DNA from: Mortierella sp. BCC40632 | Taxonomy: Eukaryota; Mortierellomycota; Mortierellomycetes; Mortierellales; Mortierellaceae | Assembly (NCBI GenBank): GCA_011634665.1 | Contig: WAEK01000015.1 | Coordinates: forward strand, 1,275,236-1,339,235 | Direction of reading: 5' to 3' | Length of the DNA: 64,000 nt | Shown: one piece after another, positions 37,860 to 49,253 of the stretch | Layout: each line of letters starts with the position of its first letter | Numbering within the stretch: the first letter of the stretch is position 1 | Translations under genes and position numbers: made by a program | The notes under the pieces: model-generated | Told to the model about the DNA's origin: nothing | The model's input: the letters and a program-made list of their open reading frames with translations, nothing else | Database searches by the model: none

Positions 37860-38855
37860 GGAAAAAGAAAAGTGTGTTGTGTGCGACAGTCATGACCTCT
37901 CTGGACTACCCAGAGAACCCTGGATCAGCTTGTTTGTCCTTCTCCCCCTTCCCCCTCTCCTTCGATATACTTTGGCCAAGTATGAACTGGGGTTGTTTGG
38001 ACTGACGGTCCCCTTTCTCTCCCTCTCTCCTCCCTCTGGAGCAGGTCTCCCGCAGCATGTACCCTGCAATTGGTATGTCAACTTGTTGGCATGTTCCCCT
38101 TCTCCTCCAATGGGCATTGCGGGGGAAAGGGAGCCGGGGGGTTGCCCTGTCGGCCCGCTGCAGTGAGAGCTTATACTTCGTCTCTCACTACCTTGGGGGA
38201 GGAGGAAAGGAGAACTTCAGGTCATGTCCATAAACTCAATTGTCTGCTCTCTTTGGAGGGCATTTTTTTTTTCGCTGTACCAATTGGTGGCCCTTCTTTT
38301 CTTCAGAGAGAGAAGGGGCGGGGGAGAAGAGGAGAAAGGAACTGTGTCTCTTCTCATCTCAACATGACTCTGCTGAATAGAGGAAAAGGATTGCCTGCAT
38401 ATCCGGCTAAAACGAACACGTAAAAAAAAAAGTGCCGCATGGTCCTTTGCTATTCAAAAAGGAGAGAAACGCTGCATGTTGCAGTAAAAGAGAGAGAGAG
38501 GAGGAGGAGGAAGCGCCCAGGGCTTGCTGTCTTGCTATTCACCGTCCACTGTCCCGCCTGCTCGTCCCTTTTCGAAACCAATGGGCGTTGCGCTGAGCAA
38601 ACTAGTCTGTCCCCTTCTCGTTTCCTCCGCGTCCTTTTCATCCTCTTCCTCCTTCGCCTCTCAGCCTCTCAAAGAAAGAGCGCGTGTGTAAAATAGGAAA
38701 CGGGGCCAACATGCGGAGGTACGCACTGTTCCATGGCCAAAGAACGAAGGGGATAGACGGATCTCTCTTCTTTTCACTGTCGTCTGAAAAGAGAGGGAGA
38801 GAAAGAGACGATGGCGAGGATGAGAGCGTAAAAGGTGTGACCCTTCTCTCTCTCC

Positions 38856-38892
<37 letters not shown>

Positions 38893-41367
38893 CCAAGCCG
38901 ATAATCTCCAAACCTGAGGGAGGCCAAAGAAAGAGACAAGGCAATAAATGGAGGGGACCAAGCGATGGCGAGACAAAAGGGCAATTGCGCCCAAAGGTGT
39001 AACCGAACCACCCAATGCTGCCTCTGGCCTTCGGTCTCAAGAATACGTGTCGTGACTCTTTCATCCGGAAGAAAAGGTCCTACATTGATCCAGAGCGCAC
39101 ACGCGCGCGTGTGTGCGCGACACGTATGCCAAAAAAAGTGGGGGAAGGAACAACGGCCAACGTTAGAGCAACGTCTAGCCGCCCGCGGGGAGAAGCAGAG
39201 GACCAAGAGAAGGGGAAAAAAAAAAAAAAAAGCCTGCCCGTTATTTGTTCTGCGTCTTCTCCATCACACCAACATGCTCTTCAACAAAATCACCATTGGG
39301 CAACGTGGCTGCGTTGCTTGGTCCTGAACCACGAGTGACCCAGGAAAAAAGAAATTCGAGTACTGCCAACAACAACAATACACACATACACAGACACCAG
39401 CTGCACAACCCATGATCGCCTATTCAAAAATCTTAACGTCGCCATGTATCCCTCTCTTTTCCTATGGGCTGCTGTTGAGCATTGGGCGTCAGCTGCTTTT
39501 GCGTTCTGTAGTTTATTCTTGGCGCAACGGTCAATGCAGAGAAGAACAAGGATCAAAACAACCAAACCACCCTCAAGCCGAGCCTACCAACCAACCAACA
39601 CCACCACCACCCAGCCATCTCTTACTGTCGCAGTAGGAAGGAAAAGCTTGGGGCCTGCTTTTCTTTTCTTATTTTCTTCTAAAAAAGCATTTGGCTAATC
39701 AAAGACACATGTAAACCCGCGTTGCTGGATCTACTAGCACGCTCCATGCAATCGCTCACCATTCAACTCACCGTACCATCGCAGACGCACACGCCAAAAA
39801 AAAAAAAAAAAAAACACGCGCGGTTCCAATTGACCCATGGACTCGGGACGCAGGTTCCTTCTTTCGCCCTTCCTCCCAAACACGTCCCACTTCCCCTCCA
39901 CCCCCCAATGTTTTTTCTTTCTTTCTTTATTGTCTACAACACATCATTATGATCGATCGTTTTGGTTGTTGTTTCTGACATTGTTGATATCGTTCCTGTG
40001 AACTAAAATCGCGTGCAGAAGTTCTGCCGACAGAACAGCCTGTTGGACTATTGCACTAGAAAAAAAAAAGCGCTTTGGCACACTTTCTTTTTGTCCGTCT
40101 TGCATAGACTCGTGTTTGTTAACAGCGGCCAAAGAAGGGAGGAGGGGAACACTCTTTCTTTTCTTGCCTTCTTGTTGGACACATGCTTAGAAAGAATGTT
40201 GGCTCAAGCACACACGATCCGTAATCTCGTATCAGTGGAGAAGGAAAGATTGGCAATCCCATCCAGCTGAATAGAAACACAAAAGGAGAAGAAAAGGGAT
40301 AAGGATAAAGAGGAGAAAAAGGCAAACACGTTACAATCCAAGGAGAGGATCAAGTTTATCACTTAGCGGCGATAGAAAACGAAACCCCATTCCTCGGGTT
40401 GCACTAGAACATCAGGTGCAGGGACCAAGGGCCCTTTTCACCCCTGTGGCCCCTTCCTCACGAGGGTTCATCGCCCATGGAGATGGTATCGGGTAATTGG
40501 GGAAGAGAAAGATACTTGCCTTCCAAAGATAGCGCTTGCCCCGTTTCCCGCTCCCTATGATATGCAGTTCTTCCTTAAAGAGGGTATGGATGGACGCCTG
40601 TGTCCCTCATCATAGTCTTTGACAACATGCAACAAGATATCATGCAATGTACGCCTCTTGGCGACTTTTTTCTGACATATTGACCCTTTGACATACCTGA
40701 TCTCTTTTTTTTTTTTGCCTCATAGCTTTGCCTGCAGCACTGTCAATTGAGTACCTTGAAAGTATTTTTGGCCTCTTCTAGCCCTATCTCTCTTACTCTC
40801 TCCCTCTCTCTCTCTCTTCTTTCTGTCCCTTCCCACTCTTCTGTAATAAATATTCCAATAGGAAAGATCAGATAACATTGCCTTCGCCCAAAGGATTCTT
40901 TACCCCTGGCTTCAAACTGCGCCCAGTCTAGTCCATCTTTCTTTCTTTCCTCACGAGATGCGGGCGCTCCTTTCTCTTTTCTTGGAATAGATGGAGAGGA
41001 TGGTTTAAAGTGGAAGCCACCGCCGCCTACTGCTGCCGCTGCTGCCGCCATTGCCGCCGTTGTTGTCGCCGCTGCCGCTGCCGCCGGGACCACCTCGGCT
41101 CGACCAAACTTGGTCATCGACCGTTGATTGTGCTCACTTCTGCCTCTGTTGTCTTTTGGTCTCGACAAGAGGACTAGGAAAAAGAGAGAGAGAAGGAGAG
41201 AGTAACCCCGCTTTTTTTCTTTTTTCAGCCGTTCGTCATATGAAAAAAAAATAAAAAATCCAAACACCGTCCCACTGACAGACTGACACAGCAACAGTGT
41301 TGTTTGTTCGTTTCATAGTAAAAACAGCAACAACAGCAAAGTCTCTCGTTCCACTTTGGCTCTCACG

Positions 41368-41369
<2 letters not shown>

Positions 41370-41425
<56 letters not shown>
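41370..41425. repeat. (CT)n microsatellite
   Basis: About 56 bases of CT dinucleotide, about 460 bp beyond the 3' end of the poly-Asp gene on the minus strand. Confidence 0.9.
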
Positions 41426-41428
<3 letters not shown>

Positions 41429-41774
41429 GGTCTGTCTTGCTGCAAACCTGCGCCTGTCCCATATCCAGGCCAGCCGAACTCAATGGATCCAATAATCCTG
41501 ACACATTGGCACTTTCACCGATATTTTTGTCCTTTCCAATTGACAGAAAGGAAAAAAAAAAACGGCACCTATTTGTTCCCTCTTTCTTTTTTGTTCCCTT
41601 ATTTGCTTTGCTTCTATATTCCTGCGCGCGCGTCTTACACTTGTTCTCCCCCCCTCCTGATGACAAAGACTGTTTATATTTTCATCATCCGTCCTCTTTC
41701 TCACTCACGAATGACTCGAACCACGTCTTGGAGATTTCTATTTATTTGCCATTTTCCCCTGGCCCTGTATAGAT

Positions 41775-41890
41775 CTAGTGGAGCACATTGCTAGTTAAGC
41801 ACGTTGCTAGTTAAGCACGTTGCTAGTAAAGCATGTCGCCTGAAAAGCAAGTTGCTAGTAAAGCGCGTTGCTGATAAATCGTGTTGCTAG
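41775..41890 (-). repeat. 16-bp minisatellite overlapping a stop codon
   Basis: Read on the minus strand, seven tandem 16-bp units of the form CTAGCAACGTGCTTAA plus a partial eighth. Units 5 and 6 are identical; the others differ by one to five bases. The TAG stop codon of the minus-strand poly-Asp gene (41887-41889) lies inside the first CTAG, so the array is its 3' UTR. Confidence 0.85.
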
Positions 41891-43037
41891 TTTGCAGTAC
41901 CCCGGTCCAACTCAAGTCCTTGGATCACCTCATCAATGAGCCATCGGAAGAACACTTCGGATCGCTGGATCGAGATGTGTCCCTGATGTCCCTGTCCTTG
42001 TCCCTGATGTCCCTGTTCTTGTCCTAACCCTTGCAGCAAACCTTGGTCCTCTTGCTCTTTTCCCCTTTTGCCTTCTGTCTTGACGGTTTCGATGAGCTCC
42101 CGCCCTCTGTCTTCTCCGCCTTGAACTACTTGTGCTTGAGCTTGAAACACTGGATGGGTTGTTTTTTCTTCCTCTTTTGTTGTTGTGACAGTGTTTGTCA
42201 TTGCCGCCTCTTGTTTCCCATCTTCGGAGAATGGAATCAGGAACCGAGGGATCCCTGTAAACTTACTCAGCTCCAACAACAAAAACTCTTTGGACCCCGC
42301 CAACCGTGTAAAAAACAATTCTTCCAATCCCTTCAAAGTCATTTGCAAATGGTTCTTGAGACAATCCAAAATCACTCCAGGTATTGTCGGGTCAAAGATG
42401 TCTGTGAAAAAGGGAAAGGATCCATCCTTGTGATAGATCGCATCTCGATCTCTTTGAAATGAATCTCGATAATAGGCTTCCGTCCCATTGATCTTGATCA
42501 CACTCTCGGCAATCTTGGTCCCAGGGGTCCCCGCACAGATCCAGAGCAAACTGTTGCGGATGTCCGCTCGAAGTTGATTCATAAATGGAACCACCAATGC
42601 CATCACCAACCGGTAGGGAAGCCCATCCGGGGCAAAGAAGCCTGTGGGTGGACCGGAAGACGGGGTCTTAGCGTCATCTGCAGGGGCTGACTTGTTGCTG
42701 CTATTGCTATTGTTGTTGATGATGCTGTCCCCAGGGTTTGATGAGTCGTCAGCCGAGGACAAATCTAGATCAAAGATACCATTATTGTCCCCTTCAGAAT
42801 CTGGGGCATGAGTCGGTTTATCGGTTGATGAGTCCGAAAAACGGGCCGGATCCAGCGCTCGAAGGATATCTCCAAAGACGGCCTCTGTCTCGGGACGCGT
42901 CAAGAGCTTGTATAAGATTTGAGAGATCTTTTCGGTATAGAGGGCAGTTTGTTTGTTGGTGAGATCTTCAACCAGTTGTTCGAGAGCCTTGAAAGGATCG
43001 TCCTCGATCTCAGCATCGGCATTGTTGATAGGGGCCT

Positions 43038-43071
<34 letters not shown>

Positions 43072-44244
43072 AGAGAGAGAAGAGAGAGAGCGGATAAATA
43101 ATGCAAGGGACATTCATCCCGCCCAATTATGCAGGGATAAAGGGTTAGAGGAATATAGAATCTAGGAAGTCAGGAAAAAAAAAAAAAAAAAAAAAAGACG
43201 CGTCTTTTGTCTCCAAGCCATATCACTATTTTTTTTTTTTTTCGATGTGCCTGACATCAGGACCCGGCTACCGCTTCCCTTTTTCCACTTCAATGGGCTT
43301 TTACCTTGTTCATCAGCGACAGACTCGCCACTCTTTTGAGGATTCTCCTTTTTCTTTTCTTTTTCTCCTTCTTTCTTCTCATCCTGTTCCTCATCCTCCT
43401 TCTTGCCATTCTCGTCCAAACTGCGTTTGTACACTTCCGGCATCCACTGGCTCAACAGTTGACCGTTTCCAGGATTCGTTTCAGAGCCAGCTGTGCCCAC
43501 TCTGTCATGATCTTCCTCCATCTCCTTCATCCCCTCCTCCTCCCCCTCCTCCTCCTGACGATGATAAAGCTCCCACAGATCCTCGTTCGCACTGGACTTT
43601 AAAACTGATGCATCCTCCTCCGGGACATGATTGGCGTCTTGCGCCGCCTCTGAACCTGGGGTATAATCGTTACCGTTGGAGGACGGTTCTACCTGTTCCT
43701 TCTCGCTGAGATTGGATTCTTCCTTGACATTGCCATTGTTATCGTCGTTACTATCGACATCGGCGCCACCGTCATCATCGTCATCATCATCATCATCATC
43801 ATCATCGTCGTCGTCGTCGTCGTCATCATCATCATCATCACCATCATCCTCATCCTCATTGTCCTCAATGTCACTGCTAGTATCCTGGTCTCCATCCTCT
43901 TTATGAGTGCCGACATCCGCTTCGTCGTCGTCTTTTTTCTGATCCTCATTTTCCTCAGGGTATGAAGGCTCAAAAGGATTTGAAGTTGGTGAAGCAGGCG
44001 TAGAAATATCCACTCCACCTATCAGGGGTCCATTCTCTAGGACAGGTACCTTATGGTTTGCCCAAGAGATGCTCACATGGGTCGTCAAGGGTCTTGTTGG
44101 AAGGTTCTCCTTCAGTGAATGCTGATTCTCATGATGATGAGGTTCGTGGCCGTGAAGACGAAGGTGAAGAAAGAGCAGACTCGCGCCCAGGACGAGCGAG
44201 GCCGCTGTGACGGTGACCAAGGCGGGGACTAGAAGGGAAACCAT
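41887..44244 (-). CDS. Single-pass membrane protein with poly-Asp tract; splice join unresolved
   Basis: Two coding blocks on the minus strand. Block 1 starts at ATG 44244: an N-terminal hydrophobic anchor (residues about 3-27), a His-rich patch, then acidic disordered sequence with about 25 consecutive Asp near residues 131-158 and a Lys/Glu-rich end. Block 2, ending at 41887, has an ordered helical look (DPFKALEQLVEDLTNKQTAL, LPYRLVMALVVPFMNQLRAD) and a Gln/Gly-rich stretch near the end. The best acceptor (TTTGCAG, exon from 43035) is phase 0, while the best donor (GTAAAA, exon end 43305) is phase 1, so the two do not join. A weaker phase-0 donor, GTGTAC near 43436, would. Block 2 could instead be a separate gene beginning at ATG 43113. 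I do not recognise the family. It is divergent from another poly-Asp protein gene. Confidence 0.55.
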
Positions 44245-44813
44245 ATGTTGGATTGATCTTCTCTTCTATAGCGAGTGGTTTGTAGAGCTCCTGTGCTTCT
44301 TTTATTGTTAAACGAACGGAGTGGATGGAGTTTAGGGTATTAGGGTTTAGGGTATTTGAGGTTTTTTAGGTATAAGGAAAGTGTTCCTGAGGGAGGCGAA
44401 AGCAAAAACAAAAAAAAAACAAATGAGAGAGTGAGAGAAAAGGAGAGAGAGAGAGAGAAAGAACCCGTCTGCTGCAGAGTAGCCTTTATCCCACTTACCT
44501 TGAGGATCGGCATGGCTGATCAGATCAAGCTGGAACTCAGAGGATAAGAGACTCGCCTATGGAAAGCATTGCAGAAAAAATGAGCAGTCCCATGGCGTTG
44601 ACAAGAGCCTGCCTTTTCTACCCTGAGAGTGGAAGTGCTTCCTTCACTGTAATAGTAACTTTTTTCTTTGTCTGCAGCCTTCAGATGTGGTCTCTTGTTA
44701 AGGTCTGCTGTGGAGAAATTTCGAATGGTCCAGAAGTGAAGGAAAGGGAGAGGTGCCTGATCTAGCAGTGGATGTTAGGGGAAGATGGGTCCTGTTAAGA
44801 TAAAGAAAGAGAG

Positions 44814-44845
<32 letters not shown>

Positions 44846-45678
44846 AGAGAGAGAGAGAGAGAAAGCAACGGCAGGAGTAACAGGACAGGGGTCACGACAG
44901 TGATAGTCTTTATCATGCCCCCCAAAGCAATAAAACACGCCTTTTTAATCTGGACACTTTCTCATACTTCCTCCTCCTATCCTGCAACCCTGATAGACAC
45001 TGCCTCATCTCAGGCCTGTTGTAGGTCATGCTAGTCCAAGGATGATTAATCTCCCTCGAAGAAGACTACTATTTATCAGACCTCGACATAGACATCAGTG
45101 CATAGACGGGACTATTGAATCCATGCATGCCAGATCAACCCAATATGTTAGATAGGTGGGTATCGAAGCTCACCCTGAACAGGCCTCCCTTCAAGAAAAA
45201 GTAGAGCTAGCCCGCTGAAAAAAAAAAAAAAAAGAGAGAGCGAGGGAGAAGGCGAGAGAGAAAGAGAGAGAGAGAGAGAGAGGAGAGCGCGTGTGAGATA
45301 ACTTCTCAGGACAATTCACAAAATGGGCCAAGGCTATTCCAAACTATGCCAGGAAAAGAGAGGACTACGGGACGCCAAGGATGCCTGGCCGACGACCAAG
45401 GACGTTGCGACCGTCCGTGGTTCGAGTCCATTAGTAAACGGCCACCCCTGGTCCGGTAGGGCAAAGGGAAAGGGAGAAAGGAGAGAACAAGAAAAAGAGA
45501 GGGAAGGCCGATTGCTCTTTTTAAGTCCTTGTCGTCGTTCACTCTTCCCTTTCACAACGGTACCCCTTAGACTGGCCACCTTCCCCCCACCTTCTTTCTC
45601 CCTCTCTTTCTCCCTCTTTCTCTCCTTCGCTCACTCTCTCGCTCTCGTATATCCTTGAAGTCTTTAGGAAGGAACGCC
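44245..45678. other. Divergent intergenic region
   Basis: 1.4 kb between two divergently transcribed poly-Asp protein genes. It contains the telobox-like cluster (44331-44356), poly-A at 44816-44840 followed by (GA)n, GA-rich DNA at 45234-45290 and a CT-rich leader (45585-45650) before the plus-strand gene. Nothing else recognised. Confidence 0.5.
44331..44356. promoter_or_regulatory. Telobox-like TTAGGG cluster between the divergent poly-Asp genes
   Basis: Three near-telomeric units, TTTAGGGTA, TTAGGG and TTTAGGGTA, within 26 bases, 87 bp upstream of the minus-strand gene start. On that strand they read AAACCCTA-like, similar to telobox promoter motifs. A regulatory role is inferred. Confidence 0.35.
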
Positions 45679-48393
45679 ATGAGGCAGTACTTCCCGAAAT
45701 CCGACCATGTCCCTGCCAAACCCCTTCTTTTACCCAGACATTCTAGCGATGCCCCACCCTCTCCCGTTGAAGAAACCAACCACAATGATCTAGAGTACCA
45801 GCAACAGCAACGAAGGAATCGTACCCCTACCCCACGTCGATCCAAAGGAGTCATCCTTGGACTCCCTGTTGCACTTACATTAATCATCTCTGCTGGAGTG
45901 TACTGTCTGTCCTCGACCGCTTTTATTACCTCGTCGCCAGTCTCTTCATCCGAGGTACCTTCGGGATCACTTTCTCCAGCTCGCTTAGTGCTCGATGATA
46001 CCTCACCACAATCTCCGTCCTGGTCAGAGCGACCGCCCTTCTGGAATGACCTTGAAAAGAACCCTCCCATGACACCCTCCAATCTTAAGAAAGTCGACTC
46101 GGGAGAGTCCTTGGAAAAGATACCATCCTCTCAGGAGGACCTTCCCAAAATCGACTCGACTATGGGAGACACCACCCCAGAACAGGACACGGTCGTAGAG
46201 GTGGTCGAAGCAATTGAGGCAGAGGACCAAGATGGCAACATTGTCGAAGTAGTGATCCTAGACCAAAAATTGTTGCCCACCACAGAAGGAGACTCCCTTG
46301 TAGAGCCCATTGCAGTCATGACCAATGAACAACCATACCCAGGAGACGGCAGTGTTAGCATAATGAACGAGCCCCAGATGATGAGGTTACCCATGTCGCT
46401 TGAACGTCGGCACAAGTCGGACGACGATGACGACGATGACGACGACGACGACGATGATGATGATGATGACGACGGTGATGATGACGACGACGATGACGAT
46501 GATGACGACGATGATAACCACTCCAAATCTCACCATGGAGACCACCAAGGCGATGACAAGAGCAAGGGCAAAGGTCACCGAAAGAACAACAACAAAAACA
46601 ACAACGACAAGAATGGCTCCTCCAAGGATGGTCTTCTTCATAACCGTCCAGGTCAGAACTCAGACGCAAACAATCCTAATGGAAATGAGGCCAAGGTGTG
46701 TACTTCTACTTCCTGTCTTCCAAATATTCGGGACCTGATCCTCACACGCGTCTCGGATCAGGTTCGGAAAGTGATGGACCATTTACGGGACCCTGAAGTA
46801 CTTCTCCATATGATGGAACTCACGGCTCCTCCGACTAAATCGTTGTTGTTGGCAGGACAGGAGGAAATTGTTCTAAAGTTGGAAAATCGGGTGATTAAGG
46901 ATCTACGCGACTGGGTCACTGGTGTTCGACGACCTTCCTCAAACCGAAAAGCCCACAAGAACAGTATCAACGCCAAAGGTTCATCACCTTCCGCCAAAGG
47001 AGCCATCGAAATGACCGAGGTCACGCCCGAGTACGAGGGTATCTTTTTGGGTGGAAACGAGTTTGCGGGAATAGGAGTCGCAGAAGACTTTGCATCTGTA
47101 ACCATGTCCGGTGAGCAGGGAGAGTCAAAAGTCAAGATAGCCACAAACACCGATTCTGAGGATGCATTGGAGGATGAAGATGAATTTCATATGGCTGGAC
47201 TTACCTTTGATTTCGAAGACGACGATGTTTTGGAAGGCAATGGTATGAAAGATCACCATGAGAATGATTCAAAAGCAGCTACCACAGCCTCCACAACGAC
47301 CAATCCCAAGACAGAGAAGGTCAAAGAGGGCGCTGTAACAGAGAAGCAAAGTACAGACTCTACTTTGGGCAAGGAAGCCGAAGTGACCCAGCCTGAGGCT
47401 GAACGTCCTAAGGAGGAGGAGGAGGAGGAAGGACATGACAACGATGAGCACAACAACTCGGATGATGACGATCAAGAGCACAAACATCATAAACATGAAC
47501 ACCACAGCCACGATCATCACGAACATGGACACCATGAACACCAAGCACACAAGTCGCAACATGGCCACAAGGATCATAGCCACCATAACAGCCATCATCA
47601 AAACCACCACAAGAAGGAGCATCATGTTCGACTTGAAGTGAGTCACAAGAAGGGTGGTCATCACAACAAGCACAAGAGCAAGAAGAACAAGCATGATCGG
47701 ATCAAATTGGAGGTCAAGCAAAAGCACAAGACCCACAAAAAGTCCAAAAAGTCCAAGAAACCAGAGACCCTCAGGAGACGTGACCTCGTAGACAACTCTA
47801 CTTCTCCTTTGATCTCGACCACTTCTCGAAAGACGACAACCATTTCTTCAAAACGCTCTAAACGATACACACTTTCGGCCGACAAGATGGTGATGCAACA
47901 GGAATGGTCTCGATGGATTGCTCGATGGGTTCATCATGCCAAGGTCCTGATCCTCTCCCACATGCTCGCCACTCAAGCTTTGTCGGATATGAACCAAATT
48001 GTGGTGGCGGGCGAAAATGTCGTCCCCCTGGATCAACGTCATTGGGCTTGGAATCTGGACAAGGCTATTGCCACGGTTATGGTCGTCTCGGAAATGCTTT
48101 GTGGTGCACCGGGTCCACTTTTGGACTCACAAGAAGCCACTTTGTTCTTGTCTTCACTCTCGTTGGATTTGCCTCAGCAGAGTCTTGTTACCAAAGAACC
48201 GTTAAGTCTCAATGAGACACAGTTGACAGTGAGTGCGGCCAGTAAACGATCTCCAAGACTGATCACGGCAAGTGGAACAGAGTTTTCACTCAAGACCTTG
48301 GCTCTGACCTTGAATGCTCAACGATGTATTGAGGCCTGGAAGCCTGACCTCGAAGAAATTCTGGAACGAACAGCGACATCCGCTGCTGCATAA
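45679..48393 (+). CDS. Single-pass membrane protein with poly-Asp and His/Lys-rich domains
   Basis: An intronless 904-residue protein. The start is the first ATG of the frame (MRQYFPKSDHVP) behind a CT-rich leader. Basic residues (RRSKG) precede a transmembrane segment near residues 60-84 (VILGLPVALTLIISAGVYCL), suggesting type II topology with the large C-terminal part lumenal or extracellular. An acidic linker follows, then about 30 Asp broken by one Gly at residues 248-279. A moderately ordered helical stretch (DLILTRVSDQVRKVMDHL) comes next, then a Glu/Asp-rich linker. A His-rich region near 600-654 (HHKHEHHSHDHHEHGHHEH) grades into Lys-rich sequence to about 695. The final 200 residues look folded (WSRWIARWVHHAKVLILSHM, PLDQRHWAWNLDKAIATVMV). 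Asp and His clusters suggest divalent-metal binding; that is inference. Family not recognised. Confidence 0.75.
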   Translation: MRQYFPKSDHVPAKPLLLPRHSSDAPPSPVEETNHNDLEYQQQQRRNRTPTPRRSKGVILGLPVALTLIISAGVYCLSSTAFITSSPVSSSEVPSGSLSPARLVLDDTSPQSPSWSERPPFWNDLEKNPPMTPSNLKKVDSGESLEKIPSSQEDLPKIDSTMGDTTPEQDTVVEVVEAIEAEDQDGNIVEVVILDQKLLPTTEGDSLVEPIAVMTNEQPYPGDGSVSIMNEPQMMRLPMSLERRHKSDDDDDDDDDDDDDDDDDDGDDDDDDDDDDDDDNHSKSHHGDHQGDDKSKGKGHRKNNNKNNNDKNGSSKDGLLHNRPGQNSDANNPNGNEAKVCTSTSCLPNIRDLILTRVSDQVRKVMDHLRDPEVLLHMMELTAPPTKSLLLAGQEEIVLKLENRVIKDLRDWVTGVRRPSSNRKAHKNSINAKGSSPSAKGAIEMTEVTPEYEGIFLGGNEFAGIGVAEDFASVTMSGEQGESKVKIATNTDSEDALEDEDEFHMAGLTFDFEDDDVLEGNGMKDHHENDSKAATTASTTTNPKTEKVKEGAVTEKQSTDSTLGKEAEVTQPEAERPKEEEEEEGHDNDEHNNSDDDDQEHKHHKHEHHSHDHHEHGHHEHQAHKSQHGHKDHSHHNSHHQNHHKKEHHVRLEVSHKKGGHHNKHKSKKNKHDRIKLEVKQKHKTHKKSKKSKKPETLRRRDLVDNSTSPLISTTSRKTTTISSKRSKRYTLSADKMVMQQEWSRWIARWVHHAKVLILSHMLATQALSDMNQIVVAGENVVPLDQRHWAWNLDKAIATVMVVSEMLCGAPGPLLDSQEATLFLSSLSLDLPQQSLVTKEPLSLNETQLTVSAASKRSPRLITASGTEFSLKTLALTLNAQRCIEAWKPDLEEILERTATSAAA

Positions 48394-48663
48394 AGTTGAA
48401 AGGATGGTGATTGTTTGTTCGTCTTGCCCTTTTCTTTCTTTCTTCTCTCTCTCTCTGTTAGCTAGAGTATATATCCATTCTCCTCGTCCCATTGACTCTT
48501 TCTTCTTAATACAATGCCTCATTTTTCACACAAAAGGAATGCTTTGATTACGAAATTTATCTGTAAAAACTATTTTTTTTCTTTCTTTCTTTATAGCATT
48601 ATTGAGGCTATGAAACTCGAAAACAGGTAAAATACAAGAATAGGTGGACCCAATTGTAAAAAA

Positions 48664-48695
<32 letters not shown>

Positions 48696-48804
48696 AAAAA
48701 GAGCAGAATTCACCAGGCACTCCACTTGGAAATGCAGAAGAAATAAAAAAAAAAAAAAAAGACGAACCAAAGAGGACTAGAATACAAGACGGGTTGAAGG
48801 AGAG

Positions 48805-48895
<91 letters not shown>

Positions 48896-49253
48896 GGATG
48901 AGGGTGTCAGGAGTAGAGTGAGACAACAAGAGGCTCTCTCTCACGACAGCCCTTGCAGAAAGTAAGTGGATGTGAAGGAGGAAGTGGCGTTATCTGGTAT
49001 TCGTTATACACTGCAAGAGAAGTGGATCAAACTTTCTTGCAAAAAAAAAAAAAAAAAAAATAAAAAAAAAAAAAAAAAGATCCCCAAACTCTTTCACTCA
49101 GTTCTTCTTTCCTTTTAAGAATGAGTGAGAGCGTGTGAATGAGAGTGAGAGAAGGAGAGAGTGGAAGGCGGAGGTACGTTGGTCATAAAAGAGAAAATGA
49201 AAGGAGCGCGCCCTGAGGAATAATAAAAATAATGGTGATAAAACTCCCCAGTT
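48394..49253. other. Convergent intergenic region with poly-A and GT/GA microsatellites
   Basis: No gene seen. Poly-A lies at 48658-48699 and 49039-49078. A compound (GT)n-(GA)n microsatellite lies at about 48808-48888. Confidence 0.6.
48808..48888. repeat. Compound (GT)n(GA)n microsatellite
   Basis: About 14 GT units followed directly by about 26 GA units. Confidence 0.9.

Larger units (their letters stand above)
36117..41774. other. Gene-free stretch with homopolymers and microsatellites
   Basis: About 5.7 kb in which I see no supported gene. It contains poly-A at 36225-36243, 36345-36376 and 37062-37088, and poly-T at 36736-36756. Other repeats are a nine-base CAATGTTGT repeat (37827-37859), (CT)n near 38860-38892 and (CT)n at 41370-41425. 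The first part is the 3' region of the Ecl1-type gene. Confidence 0.5.

Noticed and set aside
43689..44018. Open frames rich in Met/Thr or Ser opposite and across the poly-Asp tract
   Set aside because: Shadow frames of the GAT/GAC repeat in the real gene.
45415..45430. GGTTCGAGTCC, resembling a tRNA B box
   Set aside because: No matching A box, acceptor stem or T-arm pairing could be found around it.
45323..45658. Open frame beginning MGQGYSKLC, with a myristoylation-like start
   Set aside because: It overlaps the CT-rich leader of the downstream gene, has no conserved feature beyond the first residues and ends in repeat-derived sequence.
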